64,000 nt of DNA from Brumimicrobium sp. (GCA_023957385.1 JAMLGZ010000001.1:1040923-1104922); one strand, 5' to 3'. Positions 1-9,724 are shown, counted from the first letter of the stretch. Program-made: numbers and translations. Notes: a model not told the origin generated them from the letters alone.

Positions 1-230
1 TTCCAGCCTTTCTTTATGATGCGTCGGATAGTTTCTACACCATTAATTTCGTCTCCATGCACTCCAGCTAGCAATAGAAGTGTTGGTCCTTTTCGAAGAG
101 CATGACTTACAATTACTGGTATTTGAATAGGAGTGTTCGTGTGTAACTTAGCAATCTCTAGGCTAAGTCGTTCTGTTTTTCCAGGTTGTATGATGTTTCC
201 AAGTAAGGAAAAAGGCTGTTGTTCGGTCAT
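1..230 (-). CDS. Aspartoacylase/succinylglutamate desuccinylase-like metallohydrolase (N-terminal part)
   Basis: Only the first 76 codons lie in the window; the gene runs off the left edge. The translation contains the motif [11 protein letters not shown] near residues 57-67, which matches the HxxE zinc-binding motif of the AstE/AspA family of zinc carboxypeptidase-like amidohydrolases. The ATG overlaps the rimK stop as ATGA, so the gene is the last known member of a coupled corA, protease, rimK operon. Members of this family remove acyl groups from amino acids or small peptides. A role in undoing or processing RimK products is inference from the neighbourhood only. The substrate cannot be told from this fragment. 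Confidence 0.8.
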   Translation of the reverse strand, partial: MTEQQPFSLLGNIIQPGKTERLSLEIAKLHTNTPIQIPVIVSHALRKGPTLLLLAGVHGDEINGVETIRRIIKKGW

Positions 231-1105
231 TTCTTTACTTTTCGTTCAATATATTTGACAATTTCACCAGCAATATCAACCTGAGTTGCTCCTTCAATAC
301 CTTCCAATCCAGGGGATGAATTCACTTCTAGAATTAAAGGGCCTCGATTAGATTGCAGCATGTCCACTCCAGCAATACCTAAATTTAAGGCTTTGGCGGC
401 ACGTATGGCAGTTGATTCTTCTTCTGGAGATAATTCAATTATTGTGGAAGTTCCTCCACGGTGTAAATTCGAACGAAACTCTCCTTCCTTACCTTGTCGC
501 TTCATAGCTCCAACTACTTTCCCATCTACTACAAATGCTCGTAAATCTGCCCCTTTAGATTCTTTGATGAATTCTTGAACAATTACACGCGCTTTCAGTC
601 CATTTAAGGCTTCTAATACCGATGTTGCTCCTTTTTTAGAGTCTGCTAGAATAACTCCTAATCCTTGAGTTCCTTCTAGTAACTTAATAACTGTGGGTAC
701 ACCGCCGACAGCATCTATAATACCTTCTACATTTTTAGAATAGTTGGTGAAAACAGTTTTAGGTAATCCAATTCCTGATTTGGATAATAATTGAAGAGAA
801 CGCAATTTGTCACGCGAGTCAGACAAACCATTTGCATTTACAGCGGTAAAAACACCCATCATCTCAAATTGCCGAACTACAGCAGTCCCATAAAAAGTAA
901 CTGAAGCGCCAATACGAGGTATAACCGCATCAAAATCTTCTATATAGTGATCTATATAATGAATACGAGGCAATTCTTTTTCAATCACAATATCACATTT
1001 TAAGTGGTCAATAACTTCCACTTGATGTCCACGAGTGTGACAAGCCTCTACTAATCTGCGTGTTGAATATAAATTAGTATCTCGACTTAAAATTCCAATT
1101 TTCAT
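227..1105 (-). CDS. rimK: RimK-family ATP-grasp ligase (ribosomal protein S6--L-glutamate ligase)
   Basis: 292 residues, close to the usual length of RimK (about 300). The ATP-grasp core is visible: a glycine-rich loop [12 protein letters not shown] near residue 140-150, the central [17 protein letters not shown] strand, and the Mg-binding [10 protein letters not shown] motif near residue 260. Family knowledge: RimK adds glutamates to the C terminus of ribosomal protein S6; relatives ligate amino acids to other acceptors. Start and stop both overlap neighbours as ATGA (protease upstream, aspartoacylase-like gene downstream), which implies translational coupling. The true acceptor in this organism is not shown by the sequence. 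Confidence 0.92.
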   Translation of the reverse strand: MKIGILSRDTNLYSTRRLVEACHTRGHQVEVIDHLKCDIVIEKELPRIHYIDHYIEDFDAVIPRIGASVTFYGTAVVRQFEMMGVFTAVNANGLSDSRDKLRSLQLLSKSGIGLPKTVFTNYSKNVEGIIDAVGGVPTVIKLLEGTQGLGVILADSKKGATSVLEALNGLKARVIVQEFIKESKGADLRAFVVDGKVVGAMKRQGKEGEFRSNLHRGGTSTIIELSPEEESTAIRAAKALNLGIAGVDMLQSNRGPLILEVNSSPGLEGIEGATQVDIAGEIVKYIERKVKK

Positions 1106-1548
1106 TCGGATAATTTCTTTTTGAGTTTATATGATAAGTTTGTTTGAGATGTATTAATCAGGAATCCTTTATTTAATAATTTTCTTCCTAATAAGATGGG
1201 GAAGCGCATTAGTTTTCTGCTAGTGAGAGTAAATTCAGTATTAAAATTTTGACCAAATAACGTAATATTTCCCTTAACCACAAATCTTTCTTGTAAAATC
1301 CCATTGGAGCTACGCACTTTTTTTATTTGATAGTCTTGGAAATGAATTATCTCTCCTGAGTATCCTTTAGTTTTCTTTTCAAGAAAAATAACTTTTAACC
1401 CTTCTTCAGTTTTTTCTACTTTGGAGCAGTGTATTGTAGATGTATAAGCGCCAGAATCTATTTTCACTTTAACATTTTGAAGGTTAAAAGAAGGAAAATC
1501 GGCTATGTCATTTTTACCAATAATATGCCTTTCTTTTTTTATAGCCAT
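1102..1548 (-). CDS. RimB-like retropepsin-type protease (PF05618 family)
   Basis: 148 residues, the usual short length for the family once called ATP-dependent zinc protease. The motif [12 protein letters not shown] near residues 29-40 is the retropepsin-like D-S/T-G-A active-site turn, and a second hydrophobic [10 protein letters not shown] motif near residues 115-125 matches the second half of the fold. In Pseudomonas a homologue (RimB) is encoded with rimK and acts with it on ribosomal protein S6. Here the gene overlaps corA by 10 bases and rimK by 4 bases. No signal peptide is seen, so a cytoplasmic location is expected. Function with RimK is inferred from context. Confidence 0.82.
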   Translation of the reverse strand: MAIKKERHIIGKNDIADFPSFNLQNVKVKIDSGAYTSTIHCSKVEKTEEGLKVIFLEKKTKGYSGEIIHFQDYQIKKVRSSNGILQERFVVKGNITLFGQNFNTEFTLTSRKLMRFPILLGRKLLNKGFLINTSQTNLSYKLKKKLSE

Positions 1549-2624
1549 TTTCTGATTTTAAAGAAAATAATCATACCAATGGTTATGATAACCATGGTGA
1601 TCCATGTGAATAAATACCCGTAATGATAGGAAAGCTCAGGCATATTATGAAAATTCATTCCATATACTCCAACAATAAAAGTAAGGGGTATGAAAATAGT
1701 CGATACGATGGTCAGCAATTTCATAATATTATTCATTCGATTTGCTGTATTGCTATTGTATATATCCAATAAGCTATTTGCATTTTCCCTAAATGAATTC
1801 AGCATATCTAATATTTGAACAATATTTTCGCTCATATCTTTTGTGAATAATCGAGTTTCTTCATTCACTAAATTTGATTCTAATTTTGAAAATTGATTAG
1901 CCGCATCTAATATTGGAAAAATAGTTTGTCTTGTCTGGAAGATTTGTCTTCTCAAAGCAACTAGTTCAACAAAGAAATCCTGAGGATTCATTTCTTCAAT
2001 ACTGTTCTCTAGTTTATCGATTGTTGTATCAAAGAGTTCCACCGTCTTGAAATAATTATCTATGATAACATCCATCAAAGCGTATGCAAGATAGTCTGTT
2101 TTTCTAGTGCGAATATATCCTACAGAATCAAAAAGACGAGTCCGTACTTTTGTGAATATATCTGTTTTCCTTTCTTGAAAAGAGATTAGCACATTTTCTA
2201 AGAAGAGAATGGATATTTGTTCCTCGCCAATTTCATTCGGAAGAATTTGGATGTTTTTTAAAATAATATGAATATAGTGATTATAAAAATCGAGTTTGGG
2301 GCGTTGTTGTACGCTGACAATATCTTCGCCAGAAAGCTTGTGAAGTTTGAAATGAGAAACAATTTCTTCAATAAGATTTATGTTGTGTAAACCTTCAATA
2401 TTTAACCAGTAGAATTTTTCGGATTGAGTTATTTTGGAAGTTGCTTCATCCACCGAAGTACAAGTATATTCTGCGATATCCGTTTCATTATATTCAATAA
2501 GTTGAATGGAAGTGTTTTCAGTTTTCTGATCCCCAGTAAAAAAGAGAATACCTGGAGGCATACCAAGTTTTTGATTATGTTTGGTGAATGTGGAATGTTT
2601 TTTTTTCTTGGGGTGTTTTTTCAT
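1539..2624 (-). CDS. corA: CorA-family magnesium/cobalt transporter
   Basis: 361 residues. The signature GMN motif (YGMNFHNMPEL) lies at about residues 320-330 between two C-terminal membrane segments, with the short basic tail KIRKWL at the end, as in CorA channels. The N-terminal 270 residues are a long, charged, helical cytoplasmic domain. The N terminus is unusually lysine- and histidine-rich (MKKHPKKKKHSTFTKH). Family role: pentameric Mg2+ (also Co2+ or Ni2+) channel in the inner membrane. It is the first gene of the overlapping corA/protease/rimK/aspartoacylase-like operon. A link between divalent-metal supply and the downstream metal-using enzymes is only speculation. Confidence 0.95.
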   Translation of the reverse strand: MKKHPKKKKHSTFTKHNQKLGMPPGILFFTGDQKTENTSIQLIEYNETDIAEYTCTSVDEATSKITQSEKFYWLNIEGLHNINLIEEIVSHFKLHKLSGEDIVSVQQRPKLDFYNHYIHIILKNIQILPNEIGEEQISILFLENVLISFQERKTDIFTKVRTRLFDSVGYIRTRKTDYLAYALMDVIIDNYFKTVELFDTTIDKLENSIEEMNPQDFFVELVALRRQIFQTRQTIFPILDAANQFSKLESNLVNEETRLFTKDMSENIVQILDMLNSFRENANSLLDIYNSNTANRMNNIMKLLTIVSTIFIPLTFIVGVYGMNFHNMPELSYHYGYLFTWITMVIITIGMIIFFKIRKWL

Positions 2625-2762
2625 ACTGTCACTTAATTAGTGTGCAAGATATAAATTAGAAACATAAAAATAAAATGAAGATTCTATATTGCATAATATT
2701 CCTTAAAAAATTATACTTTTAACAACTGATTTAGGTATTTTATCGTCTTTGCTATTGAATAT

Positions 2763-5700
2763 ATGTATAAAATAATTTATTTATTATTAATTGCACTTAC
2801 GTGTTCTGTTGCATTCTCTCAACGAGGAAAGGATGGGGATTATATATTAACAGGTAATGTTATTGTAAATACATATACTAACTTAACGGCAACAGTAAGT
2901 GCAGGATCTTCTTCTATCCAAGTTGCTAATGCCGCTATGACAGGCGCTAACTTTTCAGGTAGTTTGCAAACAGGAGATTTAATCTTGATTTATCAGGTAC
3001 AAGGCGGTTTAGTTGATGTAAATACATTACCTTATGAGTGGGGATGGGGAACTTATACTTTTCAAGATTCATGGTTTAGCAATGGAAATGTGAATCAATT
3101 CACAGAATATGGTGATGTATATAATTATCAGAATGCAGGAGTTTTTGAGTATGCAGAAGTAAAATCTGTTACAGCAAACACAATCACTGTTATTTGCCCT
3201 TTAAAACATAGTTTTTATGTTGTAGATAATTCTAAAACACAAGTAATCCGTGTTCCAAGATATAAGAATCTAACTGTTCCGCTAAATGATACAATTAAAG
3301 CTAAAAATTGGGATGGAGTATCAGGAGGAGTTATTGCTATTGAGGTTGAAAAAGACTTAAATTTAGCAGGGGCAATTAGCGCTACTAAAAGTGGATTTCG
3401 TGGTGGAAATTCAACAGGAAATGGAAATATAGCAAGCTCTGCAGGTTCTGTCACAGACTATGGGAATAGAGGATTTTTAGGATCAACAGATCAATATGAA
3501 GGAGCAGAAAAAGGAGAAAGTATTTATGGAAATAAAGCGGATTATGATATAATATATTCCCGTTATTGTTATGGCTCTATCGCAAATGGTGGAGGAGGTG
3601 CAAATTACCACAATGCTGGAGGAGGTGGAGGTTCCAATGTAGGGATTGGAACTTTTTATGGATATGGGGTGCCTGATAGAGGTGCTGGAAATGTCTATGA
3701 TGCTGCGTGGAACTTAGAAGATGTGAATATGAAGACAACTCCGTCATCAGGAGGAGGTCGAGGAGGGTATGCTCACGCTGAAGAAAATAAAAACCCACTA
3801 ACCGTAGGCCCTCATAATAGTCAATGGGGTGTTGATTTCCGAAGAATTACAGGAGGAGTCGGAGGGCATCCTTTAACCTATGATGTAGAGAGAGCTTTTA
3901 TAGGTGGAGGAGGAGGTGGTGGCCATCAAAACAATAACTATGGCGGAAAAGGTGGGGCTGGTGGAGGTGCCGTCTTTTTAAGTGCATATGGGAATATACT
4001 TGGAAATGGAACTATTGTTACGAATGGACAAAATGGAGGGAATTCAGAAGGGCCAACTCCTGGTTTTTCATCAAAGACTGGTGATGATGGTGCCGGTGGA
4101 GCCGGTGGCGCAGGAGCTATTGTGATAAATAATACAAAACCAATTCCTGCATCGATTAAATTAATTGCAAAAGGAGGAAAAGGAGGTATTCAAAATATTC
4201 AATTTGGAGGAAGCCCAACTGTTAAAAAACAAGCAGATGGACCTGGTGGTGGAGGCGCCGGAGGAATGATCTCATATACTATGGGAACTCCTACTGAAGA
4301 TGTGTCAGGAGGTAAGTCAGGAACGACTAACTCACCCTATATGAATAATTTTCCACAGAATGGAGCTACAGACGGTGCTTCGGGACTAAAAACTTTACCT
4401 ATACAGTCTATAGATTTTGTTGTGGCTGATGATACTATCTGTAGTGGGAACACTACAACACTCGTTGTAACTTTAGGGGGAAATATTTCATATAACCTGA
4501 GCAACCTTCAATGGTTTAATAGTTTGACAGATGTTTCACCTTTTGCTACAGGTAACTCTTATACAACTCCCGCTTTGACTGTAAATACAACTTATTACAT
4601 AGGTGATTGTAGTGTACTTCCTATTCGAATTCCTGTTAGAGTGGTTGTTAGTCCTCCCATTGTTATTGCAGGACTGCCACCAACTATTTCCAATGAAACA
4701 TGCGCAGGCAGTGATGGTTCTATCACAGGTATTACCGTGAGTGGTGGAACAGCTCCATATACGTATAGTTGGAACGGAACAACTACACCGGGTATTGATT
4801 TGACAGGAGCAACTGCAAACACATATACCCTAACAGTAACCGATGCCAATAGTTGTACAGCAACAGCAGGCCCTTTCACGATAGGATCAAGTTCAGGTAT
4901 TACAATAAACTCTGCTGGAGTAACTATTTCCAATGAAACATGCGCCGGCAGTGATGGTTCTATCACAGGTATTACCGTGAGTGGTGGAACAGCTCCATAT
5001 ACATATAATTGGAACGGAACAACTACACCAGGTATTGATTTGACAGGAGCAACTGCAAACACATATACCCTAACAGTAACCGATGCCAATAGTTGTACAG
5101 CAACAGCAGGCCCTTTCACGATAGGATCAAGTTCAGGTATCACTATAAACTCTGCTGGAGTAACTATTTCCAATGAAACATGCGCCGGCAGTGATGGTTC
5201 TATCACAGGTATTACCGTGAGTGGTGGAACAGCTCCATATACGTATAATTGGAACGGAACAACTACACCGGGTATTGATTTGACAGGAGCAACTGCAAAC
5301 ACATATACCCTAACAGTAACCGATGCCAATAGTTGTACAGCAACAGCAGGCCCTTTCACGATAGGGTCAAGTTCAGGTATTACAATAAACTCTGCAGGAG
5401 TAACTATTTCCAATGAAACATGCGCCGGCAGTGATGGTTCTATCACAGGTATTACCGTGAGTGGTGGAACAGCTCCATATACGTATAGTTGGAACGGAAC
5501 AACTACACCGGGTATTGATTTGACAGGAGCAACTGCAAACACATATACCCTAACAGTAACCGATGCCAATAGTTGTACAGCAACAGCAGGCCCTTTCACA
5601 GTAGGGTCAAGTTCAGGTATTACAATAAACTCTGCAGGAGTAACTATTTCCAATGAAACATGCGCCGGCAGTGATGGTTCTATCACAGGTATTACCGTGA

Positions 5701-7814
5701 GTGGTGGAACAGCTCCATATACGTATAATTGGAACGGAACAACTACACCGGGTATTGATTTGACAGGAGCAACCGCAAACACATATACCCTAACAGTAAC
5801 CGATGCCAATAGTTGTACAGCAACAGCAGGCCCTTTCACGATAGGATCAAGTTCAGGTATCACTATAAACTCTGCTGGAGTAACTATTTCCAATGAAACA
5901 TGCGCCGGCAGTGATGGTTCTATCACAGGTATTACCGTGAGTGGTGGAACAGCTCCATATACGTATAATTGGAACGGAACAACTACACCGGGTATTGATT
6001 TGACAGGAGCAACTGCAAACACATATACCCTAACAGTAACCGATGCCAATAGTTGTACAGCAACAGCAGGCCCTTTCACGATAGGATCAAGTTCAGGTAT
6101 CACTATAAACTCTGCTGGAGTAACTATTTCCAATGAAACATGCGCCGGCAGTGATGGTTCTATCACAGGTATTACCGTGAGTGGTGGAACAGCTCCATAT
6201 ACGTATAATTGGAACGGAACAACTACACCGGGTATTGATTTGACAGGAGCAACTGCAAACACATATACCCTAACAGTAACCGATGCCAATAGTTGTACAG
6301 CAACAGCAGGCCCTTTCACGATAGGGTCAAGTTCAGGTATTACAATAAACTCTGCAGGAGTAACTATTTCCAATGAAACATGCGCCGGCAGTGATGGTTC
6401 TATCACAGGTATTACCGTGAGTGGTGGAACAGCTCCATATACGTATAGTTGGAACGGAACAACTACACCGGGTATTGATTTGACAGGAGCAACTGCAAAC
6501 ACATATACCCTAACAGTAACCGATGCCAATAGTTGTACAGCAACAGCAGGCCCTTTCACAGTAGGGTCAAGTTCAGGTATTACAATAAACTCTGCAGGAG
6601 TAACTATTTCCAATGAAACATGCGCCGGCAGTGATGGTTCTATCACAGGTATTACCGTGAGTGGTGGAACAGCTCCATATACGTATAGTTGGAACGGAAC
6701 AACTACACCGGGTATTGATTTGACAGGAGCAACTGCAAACACATATACCCTAACAGTAACCGATGCCAATAGTTGTACAGCAACAGCAGGCCCTTTCACG
6801 ATAGGGTCAAGTTCAGGTATTACAATAAACTCTGCAGGAGTAACTATTTCCAATGAAACATGCGCCGGCAGTGATGGTTCTATCACAGGTATTACCGTGA
6901 GTGGTGGAACAGCTCCATATACGTATAGTTGGAACGGAACAACTACACCGGGTATTGATTTGACAGGAGCGACCGCAAACACATATACCCTAACAGTAAC
7001 CGATGCCAATAGTTGTACAGCAACAGCAGGCCCTTTCACGATAACTAGTGCACCAGGTATAACTCTAAATTTGACAGATATTATTGTGAGTGATGAAACT
7101 TGTATGGGGGATGACGGAATGATTAAAGGTATTATCATAAATGGAGGAACAGCTCCATTTACCTATTCTTGGAATGGGAATACAAGTTCAGATGTTAATT
7201 TGACGGGAGCTAATGCTGGAACATATACGTTAACAGTAACCGATGCCAATAGTTGTACTGCAACAGCTGGTCCTTTCACTATTAATGGTGTTGTGAGTTC
7301 TGATGTTGAAATTATTACAGGTAACCAAGTTATAACTGAAGGTGAGTCTTCAGATTTGGAAGCTACTGTAACACCAGTTGGTTCAACTATTAGTTGGAGT
7401 CCAATTGAATTTGTGAGTTGCGATACCTGTTTACTAACAACAGCGACACCTGCTACATCAGGATGGTATGTAGTGACTGCTATTTCGCCTGATGGTTGTA
7501 TAGACAAAGATTCTGTTTATATTAAAGTAGAAGATATTTGTGGAACTGTTCAAGTTCCTGATATTTTTACGCCAAACGGGGATGGCTTGAATGATTATTT
7601 ATGTGTTCTTGGTAAATGTATTTCATCTCTTCAGTTTCAAGTATTTGACAGATGGGGAGAAAAAGTATTTGAAAGTACGGATGTAAATTTCTGTTGGGAT
7701 GGAACTTACAAAGGAGAAAAATTGAATGCAGGTGTGTTTGTATATAAGTTAAAAGGAGTGAGAACTGATGGCACACCAATTTTAAAATCGGGAAATGTTA
7801 ATTTAATACGGTAA
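2763..7814 (+). CDS. Giant secreted SprB-repeat protein with gliding-type C-terminal T9SS signal
   Basis: 1683 residues. A signal peptide (MYKIIYLLLIALTCSVAFSQ) starts the protein. Residues about 200-530 are very glycine-rich, with many GGGGG tracts. Residues about 640-1440 are ten 80-residue SprB-type repeats carrying ETCAGSDGSITGI, TAPYTY[SN]WNG and TLTVTDANSCTATAGPF, followed by one diverged copy. The C terminus (VPDIFTPNGDGLNDY, FDRWGEKVFES, GVFVYKLKG) is the gliding motility-associated C-terminal domain used as a type B T9SS export signal. Family role: cell-surface adhesin exported by T9SS; SprB itself is moved along the surface during gliding. It is divergent from corA and followed by a SiaB-like kinase gene. 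A long open frame on the opposite strand over the repeats is an artefact of the repeats. Confidence 0.9.
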   Translation: MYKIIYLLLIALTCSVAFSQRGKDGDYILTGNVIVNTYTNLTATVSAGSSSIQVANAAMTGANFSGSLQTGDLILIYQVQGGLVDVNTLPYEWGWGTYTFQDSWFSNGNVNQFTEYGDVYNYQNAGVFEYAEVKSVTANTITVICPLKHSFYVVDNSKTQVIRVPRYKNLTVPLNDTIKAKNWDGVSGGVIAIEVEKDLNLAGAISATKSGFRGGNSTGNGNIASSAGSVTDYGNRGFLGSTDQYEGAEKGESIYGNKADYDIIYSRYCYGSIANGGGGANYHNAGGGGGSNVGIGTFYGYGVPDRGAGNVYDAAWNLEDVNMKTTPSSGGGRGGYAHAEENKNPLTVGPHNSQWGVDFRRITGGVGGHPLTYDVERAFIGGGGGGGHQNNNYGGKGGAGGGAVFLSAYGNILGNGTIVTNGQNGGNSEGPTPGFSSKTGDDGAGGAGGAGAIVINNTKPIPASIKLIAKGGKGGIQNIQFGGSPTVKKQADGPGGGGAGGMISYTMGTPTEDVSGGKSGTTNSPYMNNFPQNGATDGASGLKTLPIQSIDFVVADDTICSGNTTTLVVTLGGNISYNLSNLQWFNSLTDVSPFATGNSYTTPALTVNTTYYIGDCSVLPIRIPVRVVVSPPIVIAGLPPTISNETCAGSDGSITGITVSGGTAPYTYSWNGTTTPGIDLTGATANTYTLTVTDANSCTATAGPFTIGSSSGITINSAGVTISNETCAGSDGSITGITVSGGTAPYTYNWNGTTTPGIDLTGATANTYTLTVTDANSCTATAGPFTIGSSSGITINSAGVTISNETCAGSDGSITGITVSGGTAPYTYNWNGTTTPGIDLTGATANTYTLTVTDANSCTATAGPFTIGSSSGITINSAGVTISNETCAGSDGSITGITVSGGTAPYTYSWNGTTTPGIDLTGATANTYTLTVTDANSCTATAGPFTVGSSSGITINSAGVTISNETCAGSDGSITGITVSGGTAPYTYNWNGTTTPGIDLTGATANTYTLTVTDANSCTATAGPFTIGSSSGITINSAGVTISNETCAGSDGSITGITVSGGTAPYTYNWNGTTTPGIDLTGATANTYTLTVTDANSCTATAGPFTIGSSSGITINSAGVTISNETCAGSDGSITGITVSGGTAPYTYNWNGTTTPGIDLTGATANTYTLTVTDANSCTATAGPFTIGSSSGITINSAGVTISNETCAGSDGSITGITVSGGTAPYTYSWNGTTTPGIDLTGATANTYTLTVTDANSCTATAGPFTVGSSSGITINSAGVTISNETCAGSDGSITGITVSGGTAPYTYSWNGTTTPGIDLTGATANTYTLTVTDANSCTATAGPFTIGSSSGITINSAGVTISNETCAGSDGSITGITVSGGTAPYTYSWNGTTTPGIDLTGATANTYTLTVTDANSCTATAGPFTITSAPGITLNLTDIIVSDETCMGDDGMIKGIIINGGTAPFTYSWNGNTSSDVNLTGANAGTYTLTVTDANSCTATAGPFTINGVVSSDVEIITGNQVITEGESSDLEATVTPVGSTISWSPIEFVSCDTCLLTTATPATSGWYVVTAISPDGCIDKDSVYIKVEDICGTVQVPDIFTPNGDGLNDYLCVLGKCISSLQFQVFDRWGEKVFESTDVNFCWDGTYKGEKLNAGVFVYKLKGVRTDGTPILKSGNVNLIR
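4681..7080 (+). repeat. Ten tandem 240-bp coding repeats (SprB repeats)
   Basis: Ten units of exactly 240 bases begin at 4681, 4921, 5161, 5401, 5641, 5881, 6121, 6361, 6601 and 6841. They differ at only a handful of bases, including silent sites, so they are recently homogenised. A diverged eleventh unit follows at about 7081-7300. Variable sites are S or N in TY[SN]WNG and I or V in FT[IV]GSSSG. The order from unit 1 is S-I, N-I, N-I, S-V, N-I, N-I, N-I, S-V, S-I, S-I. Units 3-4 match 7-8 at every variable site I compared. Confidence 0.97.
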
Positions 7815-7879
7815 TTAGCAACGTTTTCTTTCTTATCTTCGTCTTTTATATAAGAATACTTAACTAACAATGAAAATAT

Positions 7880-8452
7880 ATGTCCAATCAAAGGGAAATA
7901 TTAGCAACAGACAATGATATTTTTGAAAGCTTATATAAAGACTTCTTAAATGCTAATCAAGGTCGTGTGGTGATGTCACATTTTGGTTCATTTTCCCAAG
8001 ATTTTGTATATAGTTTAACAGAAGGACTAGAACAACTTATGTTGAATAATGGTACGCCTAAGAATATCATAAAGCGTATCTTTTCTATTATGATAGAAGA
8101 ACTACAGAATGTTCGAGTTCATGGAGAAAAGAATGAACAAGGAAAGCAGATTGGACATGTTATGATAAAAGAGTATAATGGGATATATTCGATTTCTATA
8201 GGCAATCTGATAAAAGTAGAGAATCAAAAGCAATTAGCGGATTATATTCAATATTTGAATAGTCTGAATGAATCCGAAATAAAAAATGTGTATTTGGAGA
8301 TTCTTGAAAATGGCTACATAAAAAATCATGAAGGAGCAGGTTTGGGTTTTGTTACCATTAAAATGAAATCCAAATGCAATGTTCAAACTCAATTTATAGA
8401 ATACAGTAAAACGCTATCCTATTTTGAAATGAGACTCAGTATTATGGATTAA
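7880..8452 (+). CDS. SiaB-family protein kinase (DUF6272-like)
   Basis: 190 residues, the usual length for SiaB-like proteins. The N box IEELQNVRVHG (about residues 73-83) and a glycine box GAGLGFVTIKMKS (about residues 152-164) show a GHKL-type ATP-binding fold as in SiaB and anti-sigma kinases. In Pseudomonas SiaB phosphorylates SiaC in a pathway that controls aggregation and biofilm formation through c-di-GMP. No SiaC or SiaA homologue is seen nearby. The gene lies 65 bases after the giant adhesin and overlaps the 3' end of cinA by 11 bases (convergent). A role in controlling surface adhesion is inferred from family and position. Confidence 0.78.
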   Translation: MSNQREILATDNDIFESLYKDFLNANQGRVVMSHFGSFSQDFVYSLTEGLEQLMLNNGTPKNIIKRIFSIMIEELQNVRVHGEKNEQGKQIGHVMIKEYNGIYSISIGNLIKVENQKQLADYIQYLNSLNESEIKNVYLEILENGYIKNHEGAGLGFVTIKMKSKCNVQTQFIEYSKTLSYFEMRLSIMD

Positions 8453-9686
8453 TTCCTAGTATCATTTTACGCAGTAAATTTACAGCATATAGCGTTGTCA
8501 CCTCAATGTTTCTCTCTCTATTTCCATTTAATTGAAATTTCTTTGTACTAATTCCATTTGGATGTGCTACAGCTACCCAGACAGTTCCAACTGGTTTTTC
8601 TATACTACCACCGTCAGGGCCAGCAATTCCTGTGACAGCAATGGTGTAATCGCAGCCGAGTTGTTTCTTTCCACCTAATGCCATTTCCTTTGCAACTTCT
8701 TCAGAAACAGCTCCAAATTCATTTAAGGAAGCAAGAGATACATGAGCTAGATTCATTTTCATTTTGTTTGAATAGGTTACAAGACCACCTACAAGATAAT
8801 CAGAAGCACCAGGAATTTCAACAAAAGAATTAGCTATTCTGCCCCCTGTACAACTTTCGATAGTGCCTATAGTTTGATTCCTCTTTCGTAATAAATTTCC
8901 TACTGTTTCGAAGATGCTTTCCTCACAATCACTATATAAGTATTCGGGGATGAGTTTTTTTATGTCATCTATATAAGCTTTTATCTTTATTTTGTCTTTT
9001 TCTCCGTTATATGATGTGATTCTCAATTTTACAAGACCTGGGGAAGGAAGATAAGCTAGTTTAAGCTTATCTTGATACAAACGATTTTCCCAATCTTTGA
9101 TTTTTTCTGCCAAGAATGATTCACCAATGCCTATAGTCATAATGGTTTCATGATATATTTCTGTAGTTAACCCCATAGAACTGAGTTTAGGAATTACTTG
9201 GTTTGCTAACAAACCTTCCAATTCATAAGGCACACCAGGTAGAGAAATTACAATTTTTTCCTCTTTAGTAAACCACATTCCTGGTGCTGTTCCTAATTTA
9301 TTTTCAAGTACGGTAGCTTTTTTTGGTAGCATAGCTTGATGAATGTTTGATGACAACATCTCTTTGCCTTTTTTTGTAAAGAAACTTTCTACATGTTTAA
9401 GTACCTCCTTATTTAGTTCTAGTTCCGTTTTGAAATAAGCAGTTAGAGTTTCTTTGGTAATATCGTCTTTTGTAGGACCTAAACCACCCGAAATAATAAC
9501 TAAATCAAATTCATGCATAAATAAATCGAGAGCATTAACTATAGCTTGCTTATCATCTTGGATAGTTGTGCTTTGTATGACTTTGATACCAATATTAGTG
9601 AGTGCTTTTCCAATACGAGCGATATTTGAATTTATAGTTTGTCCAATAAGTAACTCGTCTCCAATTGTTATAATTCCTGCTTTCAT
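8442..9686 (-). CDS. cinA: CinA-like protein (competence/damage-inducible protein A, NMN amidase type)
   Basis: 414 residues from the chosen ATG. The N-terminal domain starts AGIITIGDELLIGQT and carries the molybdopterin-binding-like SGGLGPTKDD motif near residue 70. The C-terminal CinA domain carries ESCTGGRIANSF and AVTGIAGPDGGS. Two-domain CinA proteins are ADP-ribose pyrophosphatases and/or nicotinamide mononucleotide deamidases that recycle pyridine nucleotides. An upstream in-frame ATG at 9743 would add 19 residues (MIFSKLTNNFIF...) that do not belong to the family, so the start at 9686 is preferred. Divergent from the DUF4197 lipoprotein gene. Confidence 0.93.
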   Translation of the reverse strand: MKAGIITIGDELLIGQTINSNIARIGKALTNIGIKVIQSTTIQDDKQAIVNALDLFMHEFDLVIISGGLGPTKDDITKETLTAYFKTELELNKEVLKHVESFFTKKGKEMLSSNIHQAMLPKKATVLENKLGTAPGMWFTKEEKIVISLPGVPYELEGLLANQVIPKLSSMGLTTEIYHETIMTIGIGESFLAEKIKDWENRLYQDKLKLAYLPSPGLVKLRITSYNGEKDKIKIKAYIDDIKKLIPEYLYSDCEESIFETVGNLLRKRNQTIGTIESCTGGRIANSFVEIPGASDYLVGGLVTYSNKMKMNLAHVSLASLNEFGAVSEEVAKEMALGGKKQLGCDYTIAVTGIAGPDGGSIEKPVGTVWVAVAHPNGISTKKFQLNGNRERNIEVTTLYAVNLLRKMILGINP

Positions 9687-9724
9687 AAAAAGAGTTTGTT
9701 TTACTAAAAAAATAAAATTATTCG

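Noticed and set aside
227..1105. RimK as part of a ribosomally made peptide biosynthesis cluster
   Set aside because: No precursor peptide or export gene is seen nearby, and the neighbours fit the known RimK/RimB setting better.
4595..7138. An 847-residue open frame on the minus strand across the adhesin repeats
   Set aside because: The 240-bp unit happens to have no stop in this frame, so the frame is copied with each repeat. The plus-strand frame has a signal peptide, domain match and sorting domain; the minus one has none.
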